From positions 1-6,750 of the forward strand of contig JBAXEJ010000097.1 of assembly GCA_037140475.1 (NCBI GenBank): 6,750 bases of DNA, given 5' to 3'. Shown one piece after another: positions 1 through 5,276 of the stretch (its first letter is position 1; every line of letters begins with the position of its first letter). The stretch comes from PALSA-1006 sp037140475 (lineage in GTDB: Bacteria > Pseudomonadota > Gammaproteobacteria > Burkholderiales > Gallionellaceae). A program made the translations under genes and the position numbers. The notes beneath the pieces are model-generated. The model was given only the letters and a program-made list of their open reading frames with translations. It searched no databases and had not been told where the DNA came from.

Positions 1-434
1 TTCTTCAGCGGTTTGCGCTCATCTTTTTTCTTCTGCACAGGCAACAAAGCACCATTCACCCACGCCCCGTAAACCGCCATTTCGGCAGCGCGTTTGCGTT
101 GTACCTCATCACCCAAAGCCACGATGCTAATCTGCTTGGGCTGCTCATCTAAAAGCATCTGCAAGGCTTTGCGCACTTGCACTTGTTGCGCGAAAGTTTC
201 TTTCTCAAAATCCACCATCGCCCACACTACCAACGAACCACTTTCTGTCACGGCACTCACGGCAGATTTCGCCAATTCATCGACCTTCATATCACGACGT
301 TTTAATACCGAAGCAAGCAATGGTGCGTGCGGAAAATCTTTTGGCAGTGCTTTATTTTTTGGCAGAAAAATTAACAGATGTGTCGCGCTGAAAACTTTTG
401 GGAGGGGAAGAGTAGTGTGGAGTTGTGCTAGCAT
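1..434 (-). CDS. Probable M17 leucyl aminopeptidase-family protein, N-terminal part (runs off left edge)
   Basis: An open frame of 144 codons reads leftward from an ATG at 432-434 and leaves the window without a stop. A GAGG Shine-Dalgarno at 440-443, 5 nt before the ATG, supports this start. The product begins MLAQLHTTLPLPKVFSATHL and later has a hydrophobic strand (SLVVWAMVD, near residues 67-75), a second strand (ISIVALGD, near 102-109), the segment AVYGAWVNGALLPV and then a very basic stretch (QKKKDERKPLKK). From memory this fits the N-terminal, non-catalytic domain of leucyl aminopeptidase-like (M17) proteins of Burkholderiales, which are cytosolic metallopeptidases. The metal-binding catalytic domain lies outside the window, so the assignment rests on N-terminal resemblance alone. 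No signal peptide is visible. It is transcribed divergently from thyA. A possible -10 (GATAAT) lies at 464-469 on the minus strand, but the only -35-like element (TGGACA, 484-489) is just 14 bp away. Confidence 0.55.
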   Translation of the reverse strand, partial: MLAQLHTTLPLPKVFSATHLLIFLPKNKALPKDFPHAPLLASVLKRRDMKVDELAKSAVSAVTESGSLVVWAMVDFEKETFAQQVQVRKALQMLLDEQPKQISIVALGDEVQRKRAAEMAVYGAWVNGALLPVQKKKDERKPLK

Positions 435-485
435 TGCGACCTCGATAAATGATGAATGATGTCATTATCGCTGAAAAACACCCTG

Positions 486-587
486 TCCACAGATCACGCA
501 GATTAGCGCAGAGTAAAATCTCAAACATCTGCCTAACTCTCCGTAATCGCGGCAAATCTAATCTGTGAAATCTGCGTAATCTGCGGA
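486..587. repeat. Inverted pair of short tandem (about 9-bp) CAGATTACG-type repeats
   Basis: Two arms face each other. The left arm is 486-504 (TCCACAGATCACGCAGATT), continuing with another CAGAG unit at 509-513. The right arm is 569-587, whose reverse complement is TCCGCAGATTACGCAGATT, preceded by another ATCTG unit at 561. The outer 19 nt match at 17 positions. Within each arm the CAGAT/ATCTG core recurs about every 9 bp (490, 499, 509 on the left; 561, 570, 579 on the right). The arms enclose 64 nt with a smaller pair, AGAGT (511-515) and ACTCT (536-540), so the transcript could fold into a compound hairpin. There is no ORF inside. Similar CAGATTACGCAGATT strings are, to my recollection, dispersed intergenic repeats in many bacterial genomes. 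The pair fills most of the spacer between the divergent M17-like and thyA genes, so it sits where their promoters must be. Confidence 0.75.
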
Positions 588-604
588 TAAAAGGTTTTGA
601 ATTT

Positions 605-1399
605 ATGCGCACCTATCTCGACTTAATGCAACATGTGCTAGACCACGGCACAACAAAATCAGACCGCACCGGCACCGGCACGACGAGTGTATTTGGCTAT
701 CAAATGCGCTTTGATCTGTCACAAGGCTTTCCTTTAGTCACCACTAAAAAATGTCATTTACGCTCGATCATTCATGAGCTGCTTTGGTTTTTACAGGGCG
801 AAACCAACATCAAGTATCTCAAAGAAAACGGCGTCAGCATTTGGGACGAGTGGGCAGATGAGAACGGTAATCTAGGCCCGGTGTATGGGAAACAGTGGCG
901 CTCATGGGCGACTGTTGATGGTCGCGTCGTTGATCAAATTAAAATTGCCGTTGAGCAAATTAAAAACAACCCAGACTCTCGCCGCATTATCGTTTCGGCA
1001 TGGAATGTGGGCGAGCTCGACAAAATGGCACTCGCGCCTTGTCACGCCTTTTTCCAATTTTATGTGGCCGATGGCAAACTCTCCTGCCAGCTTTATCAAC
1101 GCAGTGCAGACATTTTCCTCGGCGTGCCGTTCAATATCGCCAGCTATGCACTGCTTACGATGATGATGGCGCAGGTATGCGGATTAAAAGCCGGAGACTT
1201 CGTTCATACTTTTGGTGATGCACATCTGTATTCCAACCACATGGAACAAACGGCGTTACAACTTTCACGCGAACCCCGCACACTGCCAACGATGAAAATT
1301 AATCCACAAGTTAAAGACATCTTTAGCTTTAAGCTTGAGGACTTCACGCTTGAAGGTTATGACCCGCATCCCGCAATTAAGGCGCCAGTGGCTATCTAG
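605..1399 (+). CDS. thyA: Thymidylate synthase
   Basis: This enzyme converts dUMP and 5,10-methylene-tetrahydrofolate to dTMP and dihydrofolate, the only de novo route to dTMP in organisms that use it, in the cytosol as a homodimer. The protein is 264 residues, the same length as E. coli ThyA, and key residues fall at the same numbers: Arg21 in RTGTGT, Arg126-Arg127 (SRR) of the phosphate site, nucleophile Cys146 in LAPCHAFF, Arg166-Ser167-Asp169 in QRSADIFLG, Asn177 in PFNIASY, and His207/Tyr209 in DAHLYSNH. The C-terminus ends KAPVAI as expected, so the gene is intact despite the repeat cassette that starts a few bases downstream. The ATG follows an AAAAGG at 589-594 with a rather long 10-nt spacing. 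Its upstream region is occupied by an inverted repeat, and no clear promoter was seen. It heads a close-packed row with the four-helix-bundle gene, folA and an adhesin-E-like gene. Confidence 0.98.
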   Translation: MRTYLDLMQHVLDHGTTKSDRTGTGTTSVFGYQMRFDLSQGFPLVTTKKCHLRSIIHELLWFLQGETNIKYLKENGVSIWDEWADENGNLGPVYGKQWRSWATVDGRVVDQIKIAVEQIKNNPDSRRIIVSAWNVGELDKMALAPCHAFFQFYVADGKLSCQLYQRSADIFLGVPFNIASYALLTMMMAQVCGLKAGDFVHTFGDAHLYSNHMEQTALQLSREPRTLPTMKINPQVKDIFSFKLEDFTLEGYDPHPAIKAPVAI

Positions 1400-1405
1400 A
1401 AATCA

Positions 1406-1433
1406 GGATCATGGATTCCGGATTCCGGAGGGG
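1406..1433 (+). repeat. Left heptamer array (GGATTCN units)
   Basis: Four consecutive 7-mers: GGATCAT, GGATTCC, GGATTCC, GGAGGGG. The two central units are identical and the outer ones are degenerate. The array starts 6 nt after the thyA stop codon and ends 3 nt before the ATG of the four-helix-bundle gene. It is the inverted counterpart of the array at 1815-1857. Confidence 0.75.
1427..1431 (+). promoter_or_regulatory. Shine-Dalgarno formed by the last repeat unit
   Basis: GGAGG lies 5 nt before the ATG at 1437 and is the strongest ribosome-binding site near this ORF. It decides the start: the upstream in-frame ATG at 1335 lies inside thyA, reads through the repeat, and has no comparable site. 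The site is the final, diverged unit (GGAGGGG) of the left heptamer array, so the repeat brings its own translation signal. Confidence 0.65.
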
Positions 1434-1436
1434 TTA

Positions 1437-1796
1437 ATGAAATATAACGAGTTAATTGTTTGGCAAAAAGCGATGGACTTAGTCACTGAAATTTATACCG
1501 TGAGTACCACTTTTCCGAATGATGAGCGCTATGGGCTCACCTCACAAATTCGACGTGCGGCAGTTTCCATTCCATCGAATATCTCCGAGGGGCATGGTCG
1601 CAAGTCAACTGGTGCATATTTAAATCATCTTTCCATCGCGCATGGATCTTTGATGGAAGTAGAAACTCAATTGCAAATTTCTGCGAGACTTAAGTTTATT
1701 GGCGAAGCAGCCCTATCTGACCTCGTTTCTAAAACCAACGAGATAGGCAAAATGCTAAATGGATTAATTCGATCGCTTTCATCAAAAGAAAATTAA
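1437..1796 (+). CDS. Four-helix-bundle protein (23S rRNA intervening-sequence / Avd-like family)
   Basis: The protein is 119 residues, typical for the family known as S23 or 23S rRNA intervening-sequence protein (TIGR02436 / PF05635). Diagnostic segments are visible: YNELIVWQKAMDLV at the N-terminus, FPNDERYGLTSQIRRAAVSI around residues 27-46, the signature PSNISEGHGRKST directly after, and SLMEVETQLQIS further on. These correspond to amphipathic helices of an all-alpha bundle; there is no signal peptide or membrane segment. Relatives were first seen inside intervening sequences of 23S rRNA genes, and the family is related to Avd, the pentameric accessory protein of diversity-generating retroelements. 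The function of free-standing members is not established, though nucleic-acid binding is plausible from the basic conserved face. The gene sits between inverted heptamer arrays, 37 nt after thyA and 2 nt before the folA start. It looks more A/T-rich than thyA, consistent with acquisition. No reverse transcriptase or template repeat accompanies it. Confidence 0.9.
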   Translation: MKYNELIVWQKAMDLVTEIYTVSTTFPNDERYGLTSQIRRAAVSIPSNISEGHGRKSTGAYLNHLSIAHGSLMEVETQLQISARLKFIGEAALSDLVSKTNEIGKMLNGLIRSLSSKEN

Positions 1797-1798
1797 TC

Positions 1799-2347
1799 AT
1801 GCTCACTTTGAATACCACCCCTGAATCCCGCATCCTGCGTCCCGAATCCTGCATTTCCCTCATAGTAGCGATGGCACGCAACCGCACCATCGGCATCAAC
1901 AACACTTTGCCGTGGCGCTGCCCTGAAGACCTCAAGCATTTCAAAGCGCTGACGATGGGGCACCATATGATTATGGGACGCAAAACATTCGACTCGATTG
2001 GCAAGCCATTACCTGGCCGCACCACGGTAATTGTTACCCGCAATACAGAGTTGAAAGTTGAGGGCTGCTTGGTCGCGCATTCAATCGAACAAGCAATTGC
2101 CGCATGCTCAGGAGATAACGAAATTTTTGTAGTGGGTGGAGCTGAGCTTTATGCACAAGCACTACCTCTGGTTGATAAGCTGTACATTACAGAAATCCAG
2201 CAGGACGTTGAGGGCGATGCTCATTTCCCTTCGTTCAACAGAAATGAATGGCAACCAGTTTCGAAAGATGTTCGCTCGCAAGAAACACCTCAAGCGCTGG
2301 AATATCACTTCGTCAGTTATCAACGTATTCATGCGCCAACAACCTAA
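1799..2347 (+). CDS. folA: Dihydrofolate reductase with repeat-encoded N-terminal extension
   Basis: This enzyme reduces dihydrofolate with NADPH to tetrahydrofolate, recycling the cofactor oxidised by ThyA. The canonical fold begins at ISLIVAMARNRTIG (residue 19 on). Trp39 and Asp44 in LPWRCPEDLKHF match E. coli Trp22 and catalytic Asp27. IMGRKTFDSIGKPLPGR (from residue 58) forms the NADPH/folate region, and VVGGAELYAQAL (from 111) is the second cofactor motif. The only plausible in-frame ATG is at 1799, which gives 182 residues and 18 amino acids where E. coli DHFR has just Met1. That extension is encoded by the right heptamer array. The next ATG, at 1871, would delete the first beta strand. 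A TTG at 1808 is possible but unsupported. The start lies 2 nt after the stop of the preceding ORF with only a weak purine-rich stretch upstream, so translational coupling is likely. The rest of the enzyme looks intact. Confidence 0.96.
   Translation: MLTLNTTPESRILRPESCISLIVAMARNRTIGINNTLPWRCPEDLKHFKALTMGHHMIMGRKTFDSIGKPLPGRTTVIVTRNTELKVEGCLVAHSIEQAIAACSGDNEIFVVGGAELYAQALPLVDKLYITEIQQDVEGDAHFPSFNRNEWQPVSKDVRSQETPQALEYHFVSYQRIHAPTT
1815..1857 (-). repeat. Right heptamer array, inverted, lying inside the folA reading frame
   Basis: On the plus strand the units are GAATCCC (1823-1829), GCATCCT, GCGTCCC, GAATCCT (1844-1850) and a decayed GCATTTC (1851-1857), preceded by CACCCCT at 1816-1822. Read on the minus strand these are GGATTCN units in the orientation opposite to the left array. 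Since 7 is not a multiple of 3, three units give a 7-residue peptide period, visible as PESRILR followed by PESC in the encoded protein. Confidence 0.75.
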
Positions 2348-2366
2348 TACAGTTTTGGAGTAAGCC

Positions 2367-2825
2367 ATGCGCCCAATATTGCTCTTAATGTTGCTCTGTC
2401 TTTTCAGTAACAACGCAAGCGCAGAGTGGGTTCGCATCGGCGTGCGCTTTTTGAACGGCACAGAGTTTAGCGACGATATAAGCGACAACAGTATTGAAGC
2501 GCACGAAAGCTTAACGGCCTTTACTGTATATGCGAATTTCTCCACGATGCGCAAAAACTGGCCAAAAATAAAAGTGTGGAGCCTGACCAATTTATCCAAG
2601 AGCATGAAGGTAACAGAGCAACCTTACTTATCAATAAAATCACACGATGAGTTTGACTGCAAAGAGCGTACCTCACGCTCTCTTTCTTACACCTACTTTA
2701 CCGAGCTGATGGGCAAGGGCGAAGTCGTGACTCGAGGTACTCGAGCAATGGATTGGTATCCAATTGATCCAAACTCAATTACTGAAATTGTTTTTAAGAC
2801 TGTTTGCAAAAAAGCGCAGTTTTAA
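2367..2825 (+). CDS. Secreted surface-adhesin E-like protein
   Basis: A 152-residue exported protein. Residues 1-19 form a Sec signal peptide (basic start, hydrophobic core ILLLMLLCLF, likely cleavage after NNASA). The Cys at 11 is not in a proper lipobox, so a lipoprotein is unlikely. The mature part has features I associate with the surface-adhesin E family (PF16747), common in betaproteobacteria: a leading EWVRIG, VWSLTNLSK near residue 70, FDCKERTSRSLSYTYF near 96-111, GKGEVV, and the closing WYPIDPNSITEIVFKTVC. Two cysteines (98 and 147) could form a disulfide after export. The founding member is a Haemophilus adhesin; most homologues are uncharacterised, so adhesion is not shown here. 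The start has a GGAG at 2357-2360 with 6-nt spacing. It follows folA by 19 nt and is probably co-transcribed, although no functional link to folate metabolism is evident. Confidence 0.7.
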   Translation: MRPILLLMLLCLFSNNASAEWVRIGVRFLNGTEFSDDISDNSIEAHESLTAFTVYANFSTMRKNWPKIKVWSLTNLSKSMKVTEQPYLSIKSHDEFDCKERTSRSLSYTYFTELMGKGEVVTRGTRAMDWYPIDPNSITEIVFKTVCKKAQF

Positions 2826-2901
2826 TCAACATAAAATCCCTGCTGCAACCCAGATCCTGTCGGGTTAAAACTCGAGTATCTACGTAAAGTGGCATTGGCT
2901 T

Positions 2902-2927
2902 TTGTAGGTTGGGCTTCAGCCCAACAA
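2902..2927. repeat. REP-like palindromic hairpin
   Basis: A perfect 18-bp palindrome, GTTGGGCTTCAGCCCAAC (2908-2925), is flanked by TTGTAG on the left and AA on the right. It folds to a 7-bp GC-rich stem with a TTCA loop on either strand. Strings of the form TAGGTTGGGCTNNAGCCCAAC are, from memory, dispersed intergenic repeats in several proteobacteria. It lies in the 178-bp spacer between the convergent adhesin-E-like and decarboxylase genes. No T-run follows the stem on either strand, so it is not a canonical intrinsic terminator, though it could stabilise 3' ends. Nothing else in 2826-3003 looks coding. Confidence 0.6.
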
Positions 2928-3003
2928 GCAGCCTTCGGACTGAAACTCAATTTTACGAAACTACGACGCCCCCAGCTAAGGGGAATTGAACCCAATGAAA
3001 AAT

Positions 3004-5250
3004 CTACTTCACGCAGTCAACGTAATAGACACGTTGCCCATCAAGCTCACCGGCCACTAGGCCGTGAATATCCGTTTCAAACCCCGGAAATTTCTTATTG
3101 AAATCACGGGCGAAACGTAGGTAATCCACGATTGTCTTATTAAAACGCTCACCAGGAATAAGCAATGGAATGCCCGGTGGATAAGGCGTTAGCAGTACAG
3201 CTGTCGCGCGACCTTCCAAATCATCAATGCGCACACGATCAATTTCACCATGCGCCATTTTCGCGAACGCATCGGATGGCTTCATCGCGGGCACCATATC
3301 GGACAAATACATTTCCGTTGTCAAACGTGCTACGTCGTTGGCTTTGTAAATCCCGTGAATCTGGTCGCATAAATCGCGCAGGCCAATTTTTTCGTAACGC
3401 GGATTTTTAGCAATAAATTCAGGTAGCACGCGCCACAAAGGCTGGTTCTGATCATAGTCATCTTTGAACTGTTGCAGCTCAGTCACCATCGTGTTCCAAC
3501 GACCTTTGGTAATGCCAATTGTGAACATGATAAAGAATGAATACAGTCCGGTTTTTTCAACCACCACGCCGTGTTCGGCAAGATACTTGGTAACAATCGC
3601 CGCCGGAATTCCGCTATCAGCAAAATCACCGTCCACATCCAAGCCAGGGGTAATCACGGTGGCCTTGATTGGATCGAGCATATTGAAATTTGGCGCCAAC
3701 TTGCCAAAGCCATGCCAACGATCATCTGCGTTCAAAATCCAATCATCACGCGAAGCCATCCCCTCTTCGACGAGGTAATCTGGCCCCCAAACCTTAAACC
3801 ACCAATCCGCGCCAAATTCTGCATCTACCTTACGCATCGCACGGCGGAAATCGAGTGCCTCCGCAATGGATTCTTCAACCAGAGCTGTGCCGCCAGGCGG
3901 CTCCATCATCGCTGCTGCCACATCGCACGAAGCGATAATGGCGTATTGCGGCGAGGTTGAAGTGTGCATTAAGTAGGCTTCGTTAAAGCAATCGCGATCC
4001 AATTTTTTCGCATCACTGTCCTGCACCAAAATCTGCGACGCCTGCGACAGGCCCGCTAACAATTTATGCGTGGATTGAGTGGAGAAAATCATCGAATCTT
4101 TCGCACGCGGACGATCACGGCCAATCGCGTGCATATCTTTGTAGAAATCATGGAATGTCGCGTGCGGCAGCCACGCTTCATCAAAGTGCAGGGTGTCGAT
4201 CTTGCCGTCGAGCAATTGTTTCAATGTTTCCACGTTGTAGAGCACCCCATCGTAGGTGCTCTGCGTAATCGTCAGCACGCGTGGTTTACGTGTTTTATCT
4301 TTGATGAAGGGGTTCGCATCAATCTTGCGTTGAATGGTTTCAGGCTGAAATTCACTCAGTGGAATCGGCCCGATGATGCCAAAGTTATTTCGTGTTGGGG
4401 TCAGGAAAACAGGTACCGCCCCAGTCATCATGATCGAGTGCAAAATTGATTTATGGCAATTGCGGTCAACCACCACGATGTCATCAGGTGCCACAGTAGA
4501 GTGCCAAACAATCTTGTTAGAAGTTGACGTGCCGTTGGTAACAAAATACAAATGGTCGGCGCTAAAAATACGCGCCGCATTGCGTTCTGAAGCGGCCACT
4601 GGGCCTGTGTGATCGAGCAACTGCCCCAACTCATCGACTGCATTACACACGTCAGCGCGTAACATATTTTCACCAAAAAACTGGTGGAACATGCGGCCTA
4701 CCGGTGATTTCAAAAACGCGACACCACCTGAATGGCCTGGGCAGTGCCATGAGTATGAGCCATCTTGCGCGTAGCCCACAAGCGCACGAAAGAACGGCGG
4801 CGCTAAGGAATCCATATAGGACTTTGCTTCGCGAATGATGTGACGCGCAACAAATTCAGGCGTGTCTTCGTGCATGTGAATAAAGCCGTGCAACTCACGC
4901 AAAATATCATTTGGAATATGACGTGAAGTGCGTGTTTCACCATAAAGATAAATTGGGATATCCGCATTCTTGTAGCGAATCTCTTCTACAAAAGCACGTA
5001 AAGTGCGCAGTGCGACTTCGGTATCCTCTTCGCTACCCGAACCAAATTCTTCATCGTCAATCGACAACACGAAAGCGGAAGCGCGGCTTTGTTGCTGCGC
5101 AAATGAAGTGAGATCGCCGTAACTGGTCATGCCGACCACTTCAATGCCTTCTTTTTCGATACCTTGTGCCAACGCGCGAATACCGTGACCACTGGCATTT
5201 TCCGAGCGAAAGTCTTCGTCGATGATGATGATTGGGAAATTGAATTTCAT
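3004..5250 (-). CDS. PLP-dependent arginine/lysine/ornithine decarboxylase (AdiA-type)
   Basis: A 748-residue group III basic amino acid decarboxylase. Residues 1 to about 150 form the response-regulator-like wing domain (FPIIIIDEDFRSENASGHGI). The PLP fold follows: SWHCPGHSGG near 167, FVTNGTSTSNK near 236, VDRNCHKSI (His266), FDEAW with Asp357, and the Schiff-base lysine Lys396 in STQSTHKLLAGLSQAS. The C-terminal domain includes TPYPPGIPLLIPGE. The segment GIIGPIPLSEFQPETIQRKI resembles E. coli AdiA more than LdcI, so arginine (giving agmatine and CO2) is my preferred substrate, but lysine or ornithine cannot be excluded. Likely roles are polyamine synthesis or proton consumption in the cytosol; relatives assemble as decamers. 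The start MKFNFPIIIIDEDFRSEN is characteristic; the ribosome-binding site is weak (AGAAAG). It lies 26 bp downstream of dcd and is probably co-transcribed. It converges with the folA row. Confidence 0.93.
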   Translation of the reverse strand: MKFNFPIIIIDEDFRSENASGHGIRALAQGIEKEGIEVVGMTSYGDLTSFAQQQSRASAFVLSIDDEEFGSGSEEDTEVALRTLRAFVEEIRYKNADIPIYLYGETRTSRHIPNDILRELHGFIHMHEDTPEFVARHIIREAKSYMDSLAPPFFRALVGYAQDGSYSWHCPGHSGGVAFLKSPVGRMFHQFFGENMLRADVCNAVDELGQLLDHTGPVAASERNAARIFSADHLYFVTNGTSTSNKIVWHSTVAPDDIVVVDRNCHKSILHSIMMTGAVPVFLTPTRNNFGIIGPIPLSEFQPETIQRKIDANPFIKDKTRKPRVLTITQSTYDGVLYNVETLKQLLDGKIDTLHFDEAWLPHATFHDFYKDMHAIGRDRPRAKDSMIFSTQSTHKLLAGLSQASQILVQDSDAKKLDRDCFNEAYLMHTSTSPQYAIIASCDVAAAMMEPPGGTALVEESIAEALDFRRAMRKVDAEFGADWWFKVWGPDYLVEEGMASRDDWILNADDRWHGFGKLAPNFNMLDPIKATVITPGLDVDGDFADSGIPAAIVTKYLAEHGVVVEKTGLYSFFIMFTIGITKGRWNTMVTELQQFKDDYDQNQPLWRVLPEFIAKNPRYEKIGLRDLCDQIHGIYKANDVARLTTEMYLSDMVPAMKPSDAFAKMAHGEIDRVRIDDLEGRATAVLLTPYPPGIPLLIPGERFNKTIVDYLRFARDFNKKFPGFETDIHGLVAGELDGQRVYYVDCVK

Positions 5251-5276
5251 GGTTACTTTCTAGTAAGCAGTGTGAC

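Larger units (their letters stand above)
1406..1857 (+). mobile_element. Candidate repeat-bounded cassette carrying a four-helix-bundle gene
   Basis: A unit of about 450 bp lies exactly between thyA and the conserved part of folA. It consists of a left array of GGATTCN heptamers (1406-1433), a 119-codon four-helix-bundle ORF, and a right array of the same heptamer in opposite orientation (1815-1857). The innermost parts of both arms resemble each other: left GGATTCCGGAGGGGT, right (reverse complement) GGATTCAGGGGT. No transposase or integrase is present, so if it moves it must be mobilised in trans or by recombination between repeats. thyA and folA are usually close neighbours in related bacteria, which makes insertion the simplest reading. 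That it is mobile is inference; the repeats and their orientation are directly visible. The outer boundaries are approximate because the arrays decay at their edges, and no target-site duplication was found. Confidence 0.5.

Noticed and set aside
94..459. Plus-strand ORF of 121 codons antisense to the M17-like gene
   Set aside because: Cysteine- and serine-rich composition typical of antisense translation, no ribosome-binding site, and the opposite strand has a better-supported protein with a Shine-Dalgarno.
352..612. Minus-strand ORF of 86 codons across the M17/thyA spacer
   Set aside because: It reads through the inverted repeat and then out of frame into the M17-like gene; its composition is arginine-rich without family character.
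1406..1433. CRISPR-like array
   Set aside because: The 7-bp units are contiguous without spacers and degenerate; no cas genes are present.
1335..1436. Longer start for the four-helix-bundle ORF inside thyA
   Set aside because: The added residues translate the thyA 3' end out of frame and the heptamer array; the family N-terminus begins at 1437 behind GGAGG.
1437..1796. Diversity-generating retroelement (Avd with reverse transcriptase and template repeat)
   Set aside because: No reverse transcriptase, template/variable repeat pair or C-type lectin target is present in the window; only the Avd-like fold family is shared.
1437..1796. Intervening sequence within a 23S rRNA gene
   Set aside because: The flanks are thyA and folA coding sequence, with no rRNA sequence on either side.
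2730..2876. Repeated ACTCGAG motif (2730, 2739, 2870) as an operator
   Set aside because: Two copies are in-frame coding repeats within the adhesin-E-like gene (TRGTRA) and the third is isolated; there is no promoter nearby.
2940..2996. Circularly permuted tmRNA (T-arm motif followed by a GGGGGCG-like 5' end on the minus strand)
   Set aside because: Only 6 nt separate the two motifs, with no CCA, no pairing acceptor, no tag reading frame and a weak T-stem; it cannot form a tmRNA.
2889..3101. Small plus-strand ORF of 70 codons
   Set aside because: It runs through the palindromic repeat and into the antisense of the decarboxylase 3' end; no ribosome-binding site or recognisable protein.
5253..5266. 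TTACT/AGTAA 5-bp hairpin overlapping the decarboxylase ribosome-binding site
   Set aside because: The stem is short and AT-rich; too weak to claim a regulatory switch.
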